DNA of 5,617 nt from Actinomycetota bacterium. Its GTDB lineage: Bacteria > Cyanobacteriota > Vampirovibrionia > Obscuribacterales > Obscuribacteraceae. Positions 1-5,617 of the stretch are shown here, one piece after another (positions within the stretch are counted from its first letter, which is position 1; each line of letters starts with the position of its first letter). The stretch is from assembly GCA_903970355.1 (NCBI GenBank), contig CAJCIF010000107.1:1-5617 (forward strand), given 5' to 3'. The translations under genes and the position numbers were made by a program. A model generated the notes under the pieces. That model was not told the origin of the DNA. It saw only the letters and a program-made list of their open reading frames with translations, and made no database searches.

Positions 1-906
1 GGAAATGTCGTTTACGGGTTTATTCAGTCCCTGCAGAATGGGTCCGGTGGCTATTGCTTTGCCCAGGCGCTCGCTTATTTTGTAGGCAATGTTGCCGCAG
101 TTGAGATCAGGGAAGATGAATACATTGGCACCATATTCGACAAACGGACTGTCCTTTGCTTTTTTCCTTGCTACTTCTGGTAAAAGTGCTGCATCGAATT
201 GCACTTCACCATCTATGATGGTGTCCGGACAATCTATTCTGGCCAACCTGGTTGCTTCTTTCATTTTATCCACAAGAGGACTTTTGGCACTGTCGCGAGT
301 CGAAAAGGACAGAAAAGCAATACGTGGTTCATAGCCAAACCCGCGCACCGTCTGAGCTGTGGCATGCGCGATGTCTGAGAGTGTTTGAGCATCGGGATTT
401 ATATTGACGGCACAGTCGGCAAAAAATAAAAGTCGTTCTGGCCATTCGAGCACAAACATGGAAGAAGCTCGCTTAAATCCTTCTTTCAATTTGATAATTT
501 CGAATGCTGGTATAAATGGCTTGGTATCACTGTTTAAGCCACTGACCATGCCGTCTGCCTGCCCGCGGCGAACCATCAACGCCCCAAAGTAATGAGGCTG
601 AGTTACCTTTTGAAGTGCTTCTTCTTTTGATATGCCTTTGTGTTTGCGCAGCTCATAGTATTCATCTACATAGCTTGGGAAGTCGGGATCAATGGAAGCA
701 TCAATCGTAGTTATGCCATCAAGATTGAGTTTGTGTGCGCGTGCCACCTTTTCGATGTCAGCGCGGGCACCCAGCAAAATCGGCTTCGCCCAATTTTGAT
801 CCCTCACACGGGCAGCCGCTTGCACAGCCCGTTCTTCAAGGCCTTCCGGATAAACTATCCGCTTACCTTTGGCGCGTACCTTACTGCGCATAATTTCCAG
901 GAACAT
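1..906 (-). CDS. pta: Phosphate acetyltransferase, C-terminus cut by window edge
   Basis: The product interconverts acetyl-CoA plus phosphate with acetyl phosphate plus CoA (EC 2.3.1.8), normally in the cytoplasm with acetate kinase. In the window are 302 residues of one PTA/PTB domain. Visible marks are the YPEGLEER stretch (19-26), HYFGALMVRRGQADGMVSG (105-123), FADCAVNI (162-169), SFSTRDSAKS (200-209), DGEVQFDAALLPEVARKKA (232-250) and NVFIFPDLNCGNIAYKI (261-277), then GPILQGLNKPVNDIS at the edge. All match the short Bacillus-type Pta (about 323 residues from memory), so about 20 residues are missing. The final Ser302 falls where the catalytic Ser of the conserved Ser-Arg pair is expected; the Arg lies outside. 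The ATG at 906 follows AAGGGAG (919-925) by 12 bases and fits the family N-terminus. There is no N-terminal DRTGG domain and no malic-enzyme domain. It lies 69 bases after the TPR gene, probably in its operon. Confidence 0.95.
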   Translation of the reverse strand, partial: MFLEIMRSKVRAKGKRIVYPEGLEERAVQAAARVRDQNWAKPILLGARADIEKVARAHKLNLDGITTIDASIDPDFPSYVDEYYELRKHKGISKEEALQKVTQPHYFGALMVRRGQADGMVSGLNSDTKPFIPAFEIIKLKEGFKRASSMFVLEWPERLLFFADCAVNINPDAQTLSDIAHATAQTVRGFGYEPRIAFLSFSTRDSAKSPLVDKMKEATRLARIDCPDTIIDGEVQFDAALLPEVARKKAKDSPFVEYGANVFIFPDLNCGNIAYKISERLGKAIATGPILQGLNKPVNDIS

Positions 907-915
907 TCTATTTAT

Positions 916-970
916 GCGCTCCCTTAGCGCCTGCGGCGCTTCGTCCGCGCGTGGTCGCGCTGCGCTCCGC
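916..970. repeat. GC-rich palindromic element (REP-like) between TPR gene and pta
   Basis: These 55 bases contain 43 G or C (about 78%), far above the flanking genes. They are built from perfect inverted repeats: GCGCT (916-920) with AGCGC (926-930); AGCGCC (926-931) with GGCGCT (935-940) around TGC; and GCGCG (947-951) with CGCGC (956-960) around TGGT. A further GCGCT lies at 962-966. The first two pairs share 926-930, so the hairpins are mutually exclusive. Size, composition and intergenic place suggest a REP-like dispersed repeat. No second copy is present in this window, so repetitiveness is inferred, not shown. It could instead be a local RNA control structure. Confidence 0.6.
919..925 (-). 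promoter_or_regulatory. pta ribosome binding site inside a hairpin loop
   Basis: On the minus strand this reads AAGGGAG and ends 12 bases before the pta ATG at 906, a somewhat long spacing. Most of it sits in the loop of a possible RNA hairpin with stem GCGCU/AGCGC (926-930 pairing with 916-920). Function as the pta Shine-Dalgarno site is inferred from motif and position. Confidence 0.55.
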
Positions 971-975
971 CATTG

Positions 976-2028
976 CTATTTCTTCTTTTGAGATGAATTG
1001 GCCATCTCTTTGGCAAAAGTGAGCTGGGCGGCTTGGAGAAATTGTTGGCGCGCGTCTTCATCTTGTTCTAATTTCACTTCTGCTTCTGCAGTTAGTAAGT
1101 GCAAAGCGGCATTCTTCGGAAAGGTTTTGAGAGCATCGGTTCCGGCTTGTTTAGCGTCTTTGTTTTGACCCAGATACAAAAGCAACTCAACATATTCAAG
1201 GCGTGGCTTAACATCTGACTTGTGCGTTGCAACTTCAATGCGCATATCGCCAATTGCTCTTCTAGAGTTGCGATTTTTTTCGAGAATGTTTCGTGCTTGA
1301 ACAGCATAAGGTTTTGCATCTTTAATGGTCTTAGCAGCCTTGCTGAATTCTTCAAACGCTTCATATTCTTTCCCTGCTGCCGCAAGGCACAATGCCATGT
1401 CTTGTCGCACGATCGGATTGTCGGGCTGATCTTCAAGCACGATTCTTTGTTGAACAATTGCTTCATTTGGTTTGTCTGAGGCCATGTAAAGTCGGCTCAA
1501 TTCAAAGTGCGGCTCAAACCAATCTTTGGGAAACTTGTCACAGAGAATGGCATATTGTTGAATGGCTTCTTCTTTGCGTCCGGCGTTATTGAGGCGACTG
1601 GCGTAATTCAGTCTGACATAACGACTTTCTGGTGCCAGGTTGACACTTTCTTTGAGCAGTTCAAAACCGCGGTCCTTGTCTCCCACCTGCGACAGAATGT
1701 TGCCCGCGCACATAACGGTGCGGAAATCATTTGGATGTGCTTTCAGTTCGCTGTGGGCCTCGCCAATTGCTTCGTCTATTTTCCCGGCTTCAAGAAGTTT
1801 GCTCGGCTCCATTTTGGCCACATCATCAAGCACTACTCGGCTGTTTACGGAAAGATCGGTTGTGACATTGGCCGGTTTTACAGTGCCAACTGTAGGAATG
1901 AGAGAAGTGTTCTCCGGACTTTTGATCGAGACAGCGAAAAACAGGCAAACCATAAGAAATATGAGCGTCTGCATAATAATGGAGCCCAATGGCAAACCTT
2001 TATTCGGCTCGACAGTTTCGTCCTTCAA
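976..2028 (-). CDS. Membrane-anchored TPR repeat protein
   Basis: This is a 350-residue protein of unknown specific function. Residues 1-14 are polar, 15-36 form one hydrophobic segment (core MQTLIFLMVCLFFAV), and 37-70 are a low-complexity linker. TPR-like helix pairs follow, roughly at 74-100, 101-134, 137-168, 171-202, 205-235, 275-304 and 308-338, with the usual A/G...A...Y/F and P spacing. The end is SSQKKK. This suggests a protein held at the inner membrane with a soluble TPR scaffold for protein contacts; the side is not settled by sequence, although a short N-tail before a signal-anchor would put the repeats outside the cytoplasm. The start is TTG at 2028, six bases after a strong AAGGAG. 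The first internal ATG (residue 19) would cut the membrane segment. The TTG overlaps the holB stop (TTGA), so translation is probably coupled to holB. Confidence 0.85.
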   Translation of the reverse strand: MKDETVEPNKGLPLGSIIMQTLIFLMVCLFFAVSIKSPENTSLIPTVGTVKPANVTTDLSVNSRVVLDDVAKMEPSKLLEAGKIDEAIGEAHSELKAHPNDFRTVMCAGNILSQVGDKDRGFELLKESVNLAPESRYVRLNYASRLNNAGRKEEAIQQYAILCDKFPKDWFEPHFELSRLYMASDKPNEAIVQQRIVLEDQPDNPIVRQDMALCLAAAGKEYEAFEEFSKAAKTIKDAKPYAVQARNILEKNRNSRRAIGDMRIEVATHKSDVKPRLEYVELLLYLGQNKDAKQAGTDALKTFPKNAALHLLTAEAEVKLEQDEDARQQFLQAAQLTFAKEMANSSQKKK

Positions 2029-2999
2029 CTTCTGCTCCTTGCAAAAGAGTGGCTTGCCAAAAGCCTTTCACGCAATTTGGTCCAACTAAAAGCAAACGTT
2101 TCTGCCACAGCTTTTTGAGAGACATAATGGGAGAGTTTGAGTTTTACTTCTTCACTTAGGGTTAGTAAATCGCGCGCATATCTGACCGCTTCTTCCTGAT
2201 TGGTAAGCTTGTCGGCAAGCGTTCGTAGTTCTTGTTCACAAAGATAATCGACTATATCTACAAAGGGAACTTCCTGGTCAAGAAGTTCCTGCATGGCCGT
2301 CGCCAAGTTTATTGCGTTCATGTGGAACGCTTTGCTTGATTGCCCGATAAATGGCTTCAAATTTTCGGAAAGGAGAAGATCGCGACTGTCTTTCTCGAGA
2401 TTGGTTGTCTGGTTACTTTTGGTCATGAGCGAACGCAAGGCCAGATCCGGAGAAGCCTTACATTCAATGACCTGGCAGCGACTGACGATCGTTTTCAAAA
2501 CATCTGCGCTTGTCAGTGCAAAAAACAAAAATGTAACGCCGGAGCGCGGTTCTTCTATAGATTTGAGAAGGGCGTTGGCGGCCGGTCTATGGAAAACATC
2601 CTCACAGGCATCCTCGACTATAACGGTGCGGTGATAGAGCGAGGTCTTGGCGAGTTCTTCTGTCAGTTCGCGCGCCTTCTCAACCGGGATTTTCGACTTC
2701 TTGCCGTTCTCGCTTCCTAAGATCCGAAGTGCTTGTGGGTGTGCGTCTTCGGCAATCCAGCGGCAATTTGTGCAGGCATCCGAATGTTGTGGTGAAAATG
2801 CCGAACAGGGAAAACCCTTCGTACTCAAGTTTTGGCAGTTCAGAATACTAACCAATTCTTTTGCTAGTTGAATTTTATCTTCCGGTGCTCTTCCCGTAAG
2901 CAGATATGCGGCAGCCAGGCGCTCGTTCTCAAGCGCACTGCTAAATAGTTTCGTAGCAACAGGCTGCCTTCGCTTCAGCTCTTCAGAAAACATCCCCAT
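2025..2999 (-). CDS. holB: DNA polymerase III delta' subunit
   Basis: This 324-residue protein belongs to the AAA+ clamp-loader family; delta' is the non-motor subunit of the complex that loads the beta sliding clamp on DNA. In order: a degenerate P-loop region (LLTGRAPEDKIQLAKEL, 33-49) without GxxxxGK[ST], as is usual for delta'; a cysteine-containing insert (C55, C65, C76, C79) followed by HPQ at 87-89; a Walker-B-like strand VIVEDA (126-131); ANALLKSIEEP (141-151), a strong clamp-loader signature; and the SRC motif (173-175), which supplies the arginine finger in this family. Residues 200-324 form a helical, poorly conserved C-terminus. Length fits delta'. DnaX (gamma/tau) is excluded by the missing P-loop and short length. 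The start at 2999 follows an in-frame TAA 15 bases upstream and lacks a clear Shine-Dalgarno; ATG at 2993 is possible. It is first in the apparent holB-TPR-pta operon and divergent from purA. Confidence 0.9.
   Translation of the reverse strand: MGMFSEELKRRQPVATKLFSSALENERLAAAYLLTGRAPEDKIQLAKELVSILNCQNLSTKGFPCSAFSPQHSDACTNCRWIAEDAHPQALRILGSENGKKSKIPVEKARELTEELAKTSLYHRTVIVEDACEDVFHRPAANALLKSIEEPRSGVTFLFFALTSADVLKTIVSRCQVIECKASPDLALRSLMTKSNQTTNLEKDSRDLLLSENLKPFIGQSSKAFHMNAINLATAMQELLDQEVPFVDIVDYLCEQELRTLADKLTNQEEAVRYARDLLTLSEEVKLKLSHYVSQKAVAETFAFSWTKLRERLLASHSFARSRS
2035..2040 (-). promoter_or_regulatory. Ribosome binding site deciding the TTG start of the TPR gene
   Basis: On the minus strand this reads AAGGAG, six bases before TTG at 2028. 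It lies inside the last codons of holB and supports the TTG start over the internal ATG at residue 19, which would destroy the membrane segment. Confidence 0.75.
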
Positions 3000-3032
3000 C
3001 CAATCGCCAATCGTTTAGTAAGAACGCATAAT

Positions 3033-3046
3033 CCTTAATGATAAGG
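3033..3046. promoter_or_regulatory. Small inverted repeat upstream of holB
   Basis: CCTTA-ATGA-TAAGG is a perfect 5-base inverted repeat with a 4-base centre, starting 34 bases before the holB ATG in the divergent gap. It could be an operator or a weak hairpin in the holB leader. It is short enough to arise by chance. Confidence 0.25.
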
Positions 3047-3108
3047 GCCCGTTCGTTGTTTTGCACGTCGCAACTCGTCCCCAAGTCAACACTGAAATCT
3101 ATGTAACG

Positions 3109-3137
3109 TTGACAGCTATTGGCATGTACCCTAGACT
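3109..3137 (+). promoter_or_regulatory. Predicted sigma-70 type promoter for purA
   Basis: A consensus -35 box TTGACA (3109-3114) is followed by an exact 17-base spacer and TAGACT (3132-3137), which matches TATAAT at four of six positions. Transcription would begin near 3144, giving a purA leader of about 150 bases. A TTGACT lies on the opposite strand at 3084-3089 and could be the -35 of a holB promoter, but its best -10 partner is poor. Confidence 0.6.
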
Positions 3138-3151
3138 GTTTCGGTTCTACT

Positions 3152-3238
3152 ATGAAGAACGTGGGTAGATCGTCTGCCTTGCCTATCAGGCAACAGCCAG
3201 TAGATATGGTTGGGTGTTTTTCTCGGTCCTCGGCTTGA
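3152..3238 (+). CDS. Possible 28-codon leader ORF upstream of purA
   Basis: An ATG at 3152 opens 28 codons ending in TGA at 3236-3238, with product MKNVGRSSALPIRQQPVDMV followed by GCFSRSSA. It starts only about eight bases after the predicted transcript start, has no Shine-Dalgarno, and spans the leader hairpins. An in-frame ATG at 3206 would give a 10-residue version. The peptide resembles nothing I know and has no run of one amino acid typical of an attenuator. It may well be a chance ORF; it is listed because of its position in the leader. Confidence 0.2.
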   Translation: MKNVGRSSALPIRQQPVDMVGCFSRSSA

Positions 3239-3281
3239 GGGAGTGACCCTTTTAGCCAGGGAAGTTCGTGTGATTGTTCTC

Positions 3282-3288
3282 GGGGTGG
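3282..3288 (+). promoter_or_regulatory. purA ribosome binding site deciding the TTG start
   Basis: GGGGTGG ends six bases before TTG at 3295. Together with the family N-terminus (MANV...) it supports starting at 3295 and not at the TTG at 3274, which would add seven unconserved residues (LFSGWFI). Confidence 0.6.
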
Positions 3289-3294
3289 TTCATC

Positions 3295-4626
3295 TTGGCA
3301 AACGTAATAGTTGTTGGCGCGCAATTTGGTGATGAGGGGAAGGCTAAAGTAACCGACCTTCTGGCCAGAAATGCGGATGTAGTGGTTCGGTATCAGGGTG
3401 GGTGCAATGCCGGCCACACTGTCGTGGTAGACGGTAATACATATAAATTTCACCTTATTCCGTCCGGCATTCTATATGCAGGCACCGTTTGCATGCTCGG
3501 ACCGGGCATGGTTATCGATCCGAAAGCATTCTTAACGGAACTTGATGCGCTTCTTGAAAGAGGACTCGATGATTCGGGATTGAAATTATCAGGCGCCGCT
3601 CATGTGACCATGCCATACCACCTTGCCATCGATGCAGCGGAAGAAGCGAGCCGCGGCGATCAAAAAATCGGTACCACCAAGCGCGGTATCGGACCGACAT
3701 ATGCAGATAAGTGTGCCCGCATAGGCATTCGGATCGAAGAGCTGCTGGACAAGGACGTTTTGCGTTCAAAATTGGAATGGCTTGTGCCGAGAAAAAATGT
3801 CATTCTCGAACGGCTTTACGACATTCCACCTTTTAATACCGATGAACTTTTGGAAGAATATTCCGGTTATGCTAAACGGCTCAGCAAGTACGTTTGTGAT
3901 ACATCCGCCATTATCTTTCGGTCGGTGCAGGCCCGCAAAAATATTCTTTTCGAAGGTGCGCAGGGTACTCTTCTCGATCTCGACCATGGCAGCTATCCTT
4001 ACGTGACAAGCTCCAGCCCCTCAGCAGGCGGCGCTTGCACCGGTGCCGGCATTGGTCCAACCATTATCGATCGCGTTATTGGCGTATCAAAAGCCTACAT
4101 GACACGTGTTGGTGAAGGTCCTTTCCCAACAGAACAAGTTGGTGAAGTCGGTGAGAAACTAAGACAAACCGGTACTCCCTGGGCGGAAGTAGGTGTTACC
4201 ACCGGCCGGGCAAGGCGTTGCGGTTGGTTTGATTGCATATTGGGACGTTACTCAGTGCGCATAAACGGTCTTGATTGCCTTGCCATCACCAAGCTCGATG
4301 TGTTTGATGAGTTTGATGAAATCAAAGTCTGCACATCTTATCGAGACCGCCAGACTGGTGAAGAATTCACGGATCTGCCCAGTATCGGCAGCATTTTGCA
4401 AAGGATGGAGCCTGTATACGAAACTTTCCCGGGTTGGAAATCTTCAACAAGCAACTGCCGCAGCTTCAAAGATTTGCCGAAAGAAGCGCAGAAATATATT
4501 AGTTTCCTGGCAGAGTCACTCGATGTTCCGGTTGTGATTGTTAGTGTCGGTCCCAAGCGCGATCAAACGATCGTTATTGAAGATCCCATTCATGGTCCTA
4601 AACGAGTTTTGACACGATCGGCCTGA
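3295..4626 (+). CDS. purA: Adenylosuccinate synthetase
   Basis: The enzyme joins IMP and aspartate using GTP to make adenylosuccinate (EC 6.3.4.4), the first committed step from IMP to AMP, in the cytoplasm. The 443 residues match the full family length. Visible motifs: GDEGKAK (12-18) with catalytic Asp13 and Lys16; [10 protein letters not shown] (38-47) with catalytic His41; [14 protein letters not shown] (126-139), the IMP-binding loop; [20 protein letters not shown] (219-238); [14 protein letters not shown] (300-313), carrying arginines for IMP and aspartate; [10 protein letters not shown] (329-338), the guanine-binding TKLD; and [10 protein letters not shown] (417-426). The C-terminus EDPIHGPKR plus six residues resembles cyanobacterial PurA. 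The start is TTG, chosen by homology and GGGGTGG at 3282-3288. Residue 17 is Ala where the loop usually has Gly (GDEGKGK). The gene is divergent from holB, and its last 37 bases overlap the convergent TPR gene. Confidence 0.97.
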   Translation: MANVIVVGAQFGDEGKAKVTDLLARNADVVVRYQGGCNAGHTVVVDGNTYKFHLIPSGILYAGTVCMLGPGMVIDPKAFLTELDALLERGLDDSGLKLSGAAHVTMPYHLAIDAAEEASRGDQKIGTTKRGIGPTYADKCARIGIRIEELLDKDVLRSKLEWLVPRKNVILERLYDIPPFNTDELLEEYSGYAKRLSKYVCDTSAIIFRSVQARKNILFEGAQGTLLDLDHGSYPYVTSSSPSAGGACTGAGIGPTIIDRVIGVSKAYMTRVGEGPFPTEQVGEVGEKLRQTGTPWAEVGVTTGRARRCGWFDCILGRYSVRINGLDCLAITKLDVFDEFDEIKVCTSYRDRQTGEEFTDLPSIGSILQRMEPVYETFPGWKSSTSNCRSFKDLPKEAQKYISFLAESLDVPVVIVSVGPKRDQTIVIEDPIHGPKRVLTRSA

Positions 4627-5617
4627 CCTGTCAAAGCATCAAAGCTCCGCCACAACTCAATCTTGAGTTGGCCGGCTATGTCGTTTCGTTTGGCTCGGCA
4701 ACGGTCAATGCCCGTCAGTGCTTCTGAATAATCAGGATCGAATGAGAGCAGTTTTTGATACTGTTCGATGGCAGCACCATAGTCATGCAGGTAAAACTCC
4801 ATAAGAAGTCCCAGATGCTTAATGGCGTTCATGGAGTAAGGATCGATCGTGATCAGTTTTTCCAATACCTTCTTTTCATTGGCATAATCTCCTTTGGCTT
4901 CATCGATATCGGCCTTATCGGAAAGCCACTGATATTGCTTTGGATTTAGTGCCATGGCCCGATCGAGATATTGCTCCGCTTTTATAAGTTGCGAGCGTTT
5001 AGAGTGCAATTGGTAAGCAACGTAATTGACGTCGGCATCGGCTGCCGATTTAGGATCTGCTAAAAGAATGTCCAGCTGTTTATCTGCTTCTCGCAGGTTG
5101 CCATTTCTTATGAGGGCACTGACGTAAGCCAGTCTAATACCCTTAGAGTTTGGCGAAAGGGCAAAAGCTTTGCTTGCATTTTCGAGCGCTTTTGCATCAT
5201 CTGAACTGGTGAGATATATCTGAGCGATGCCATAAAAAGCCCGGCTGTTATTTGGGGCAAGTGCCAGAGCCTGCTTGTATTGATCGAGGGCCTTAGCGGA
5301 TGCACCAATTGAACGGTAAAAGTCTCCGATAACCGTATGCACATCGGCATCTTGATCAAAGTCTTTCAAAAGACTGGCAATTAGGAGCCGTCCTTCCGCC
5401 ACTGAACCATTTTTGGCAAAATCCTGCAATTTGCGTAGAGATTCTGATTTCGAAAGTGGTTGCAACTCTTGATTGTGAGCCTTAACCGGCAGTGGTGAAG
5501 CGCTGAAAGCAGGCGTGCCAACCAGCGAACCAAGCAGGCCAAGAAGAATGATGGGTGATTTGTATAGAATCCATTCGATATAATAAGAAATTCTACATAT
5601 GTCTGAGATATTGAAAA
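4590..5617 (-). CDS. Exported or membrane-anchored TPR protein, 5' end cut
   Basis: The frame is open from the window edge to TGA at 4590-4592, about 342 codons. The first ordinary start is TTG at 5465, but the upstream part of the same frame encodes a clear hydrophobic export signal: [19 protein letters not shown] (5573 down to 5517), then TPAFSASP with a plausible signal peptidase site near FSA/SP. No ATG, GTG or TTG in this frame lies between 5466 and 5617, so the true start is probably just outside. Counting from the TTG, TPR-like repeats fall at about 41-72, 75-106, 109-140, 147-175, 179-209 and 214-244, each with family-like A...Y/F...A and final P positions; the last 45 residues are basic and polar. 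The protein likely works outside the cytoplasm as a scaffold; its partner is unknown. Its end overlaps purA by 37 bases tail to tail. Confidence 0.85.
   Translation of the reverse strand, partial: FNISDICRISYYIEWILYKSPIILLGLLGSLVGTPAFSASPLPVKAHNQELQPLSKSESLRKLQDFAKNGSVAEGRLLIASLLKDFDQDADVHTVIGDFYRSIGASAKALDQYKQALALAPNNSRAFYGIAQIYLTSSDDAKALENASKAFALSPNSKGIRLAYVSALIRNGNLREADKQLDILLADPKSAADADVNYVAYQLHSKRSQLIKAEQYLDRAMALNPKQYQWLSDKADIDEAKGDYANEKKVLEKLITIDPYSMNAIKHLGLLMEFYLHDYGAAIEQYQKLLSFDPDYSEALTGIDRCRAKRNDIAGQLKIELWRSFDALTGQADRVKTRLGP

Larger units (their letters stand above)
3144..3294 (+). promoter_or_regulatory. Structured 5' leader of purA
   Basis: The stretch between the predicted start of transcription and the purA TTG holds several potential hairpins: GTTC/GAAC (3144-3147 with 3157-3160); TTGCCT-ATC-AGGCAA (3179-3193), extended by CTG/CAG (3174-3176 with 3194-3196) across a CC bulge; and GGTC/GACC (3225-3228 with 3245-3248) enclosing CTC/GAG (3229-3231 with 3237-3239). 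A five-T run (3217-3221) lies 23 bases past the second hairpin, too far for a standard terminator. I did not recognise a known purine riboswitch or other named aptamer. Control of purA through this leader is inference. Confidence 0.35.

Noticed and set aside
1..906. C-terminal PTA-like domain of NADP-malic enzyme instead of Pta
   Set aside because: The sequence follows Bacillus-type Pta at every block (PEGLEER, FADCAVNI, QGLNKPVNDIS) and starts with its own ATG; no malic-enzyme domain precedes it.
907..972. Alternative pta start at ATG 972
   Set aside because: That frame reaches a TAG about 20 codons on and is not the pta frame.
1507..2118. 203-codon plus-strand ORF opposite the TPR gene and the holB end
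   Set aside because: It lies antisense to a well-supported TPR frame with a ribosome binding site, crosses a gene junction, and its product shows no recognisable domain. Other plus-strand ORFs at 89-927 and 2293-2871 are shadows of pta and holB in the same way.
3062..3089. Minus-strand holB promoter with -35 TTGACT at 3084-3089
   Set aside because: The -35 is good, but the best -10 at suitable spacing (TGCAAA) matches only three of six positions. The holB promoter cannot be placed with confidence.
3174..3221. Intrinsic terminator or attenuator from the 3174-3196 hairpin plus the T run
   Set aside because: The T run starts more than 20 bases after the stem, not directly after it, so it does not meet the usual terminator form.
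3274..3294. Seven-residue N-terminal extension of PurA from TTG 3274
   Set aside because: Family members begin at MANV, which fits TTG 3295 with GGGGTGG six bases upstream. The extension would overlap that ribosome binding site.
2983..3453. 156-codon minus-strand ORF across the purA promoter and start
   Set aside because: It is antisense to the conserved PurA N-terminus, overlaps the holB start, and has no family resemblance. It is an accident of the divergent gap.

Overview
The window holds five protein genes and little spare DNA. Four lie on the minus strand: a 5'-cut TPR protein at the right edge, holB, a membrane-anchored TPR protein, and pta, which runs off the left edge. One, purA, lies on the plus strand. 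No tRNA, rRNA, CRISPR array, insertion sequence or phage gene was seen. The host is a bacterium of roughly even GC content. From memory, PurA most resembles cyanobacterial PurA, including a C-terminus ending EDPIHGPKR plus a few residues, while Pta is the short stand-alone type close to Bacillus Pta. With two TPR proteins in under 6 kb, this hints at a non-photosynthetic relative of Cyanobacteria (Melainabacteria/Vampirovibrionia type). That assignment is an inference and was not tested.

Layout. Positions 1-906 (minus) encode 302 residues of phosphate acetyltransferase; its last 20 or so residues lie outside the window. A 69-base gap follows, filled by a very GC-rich set of overlapping palindromes that also carries the pta ribosome binding site. 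Positions 976-2028 (minus) encode a TPR protein with one N-terminal membrane segment, started by TTG. That start overlaps the stop of holB (2025-2999, minus), the DNA polymerase III delta' clamp-loader subunit. holB, the TPR gene and pta therefore look like one operon read leftward. Positions 3000-3294 are a divergent control region with a good sigma-70 type promoter for purA and a roughly 150-base leader containing hairpins and a possible 28-codon leader ORF. purA (3295-4626, plus) starts with TTG. Its end overlaps by 37 bases the end of a convergent TPR gene (4590-5617, minus), whose protein carries an export signal upstream of its first ordinary start codon.

How the genes relate. purA (AMP synthesis), holB (replication) and pta (acetyl-CoA/acetyl-phosphate interconversion) are housekeeping functions without an obvious shared pathway. 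The TPR proteins have no assignable function. I found no convincing new multi-gene system. The points most worth a second look are the palindromic element over the pta translation start, the structured purA leader, and the hidden N-terminus of the right-hand TPR protein.
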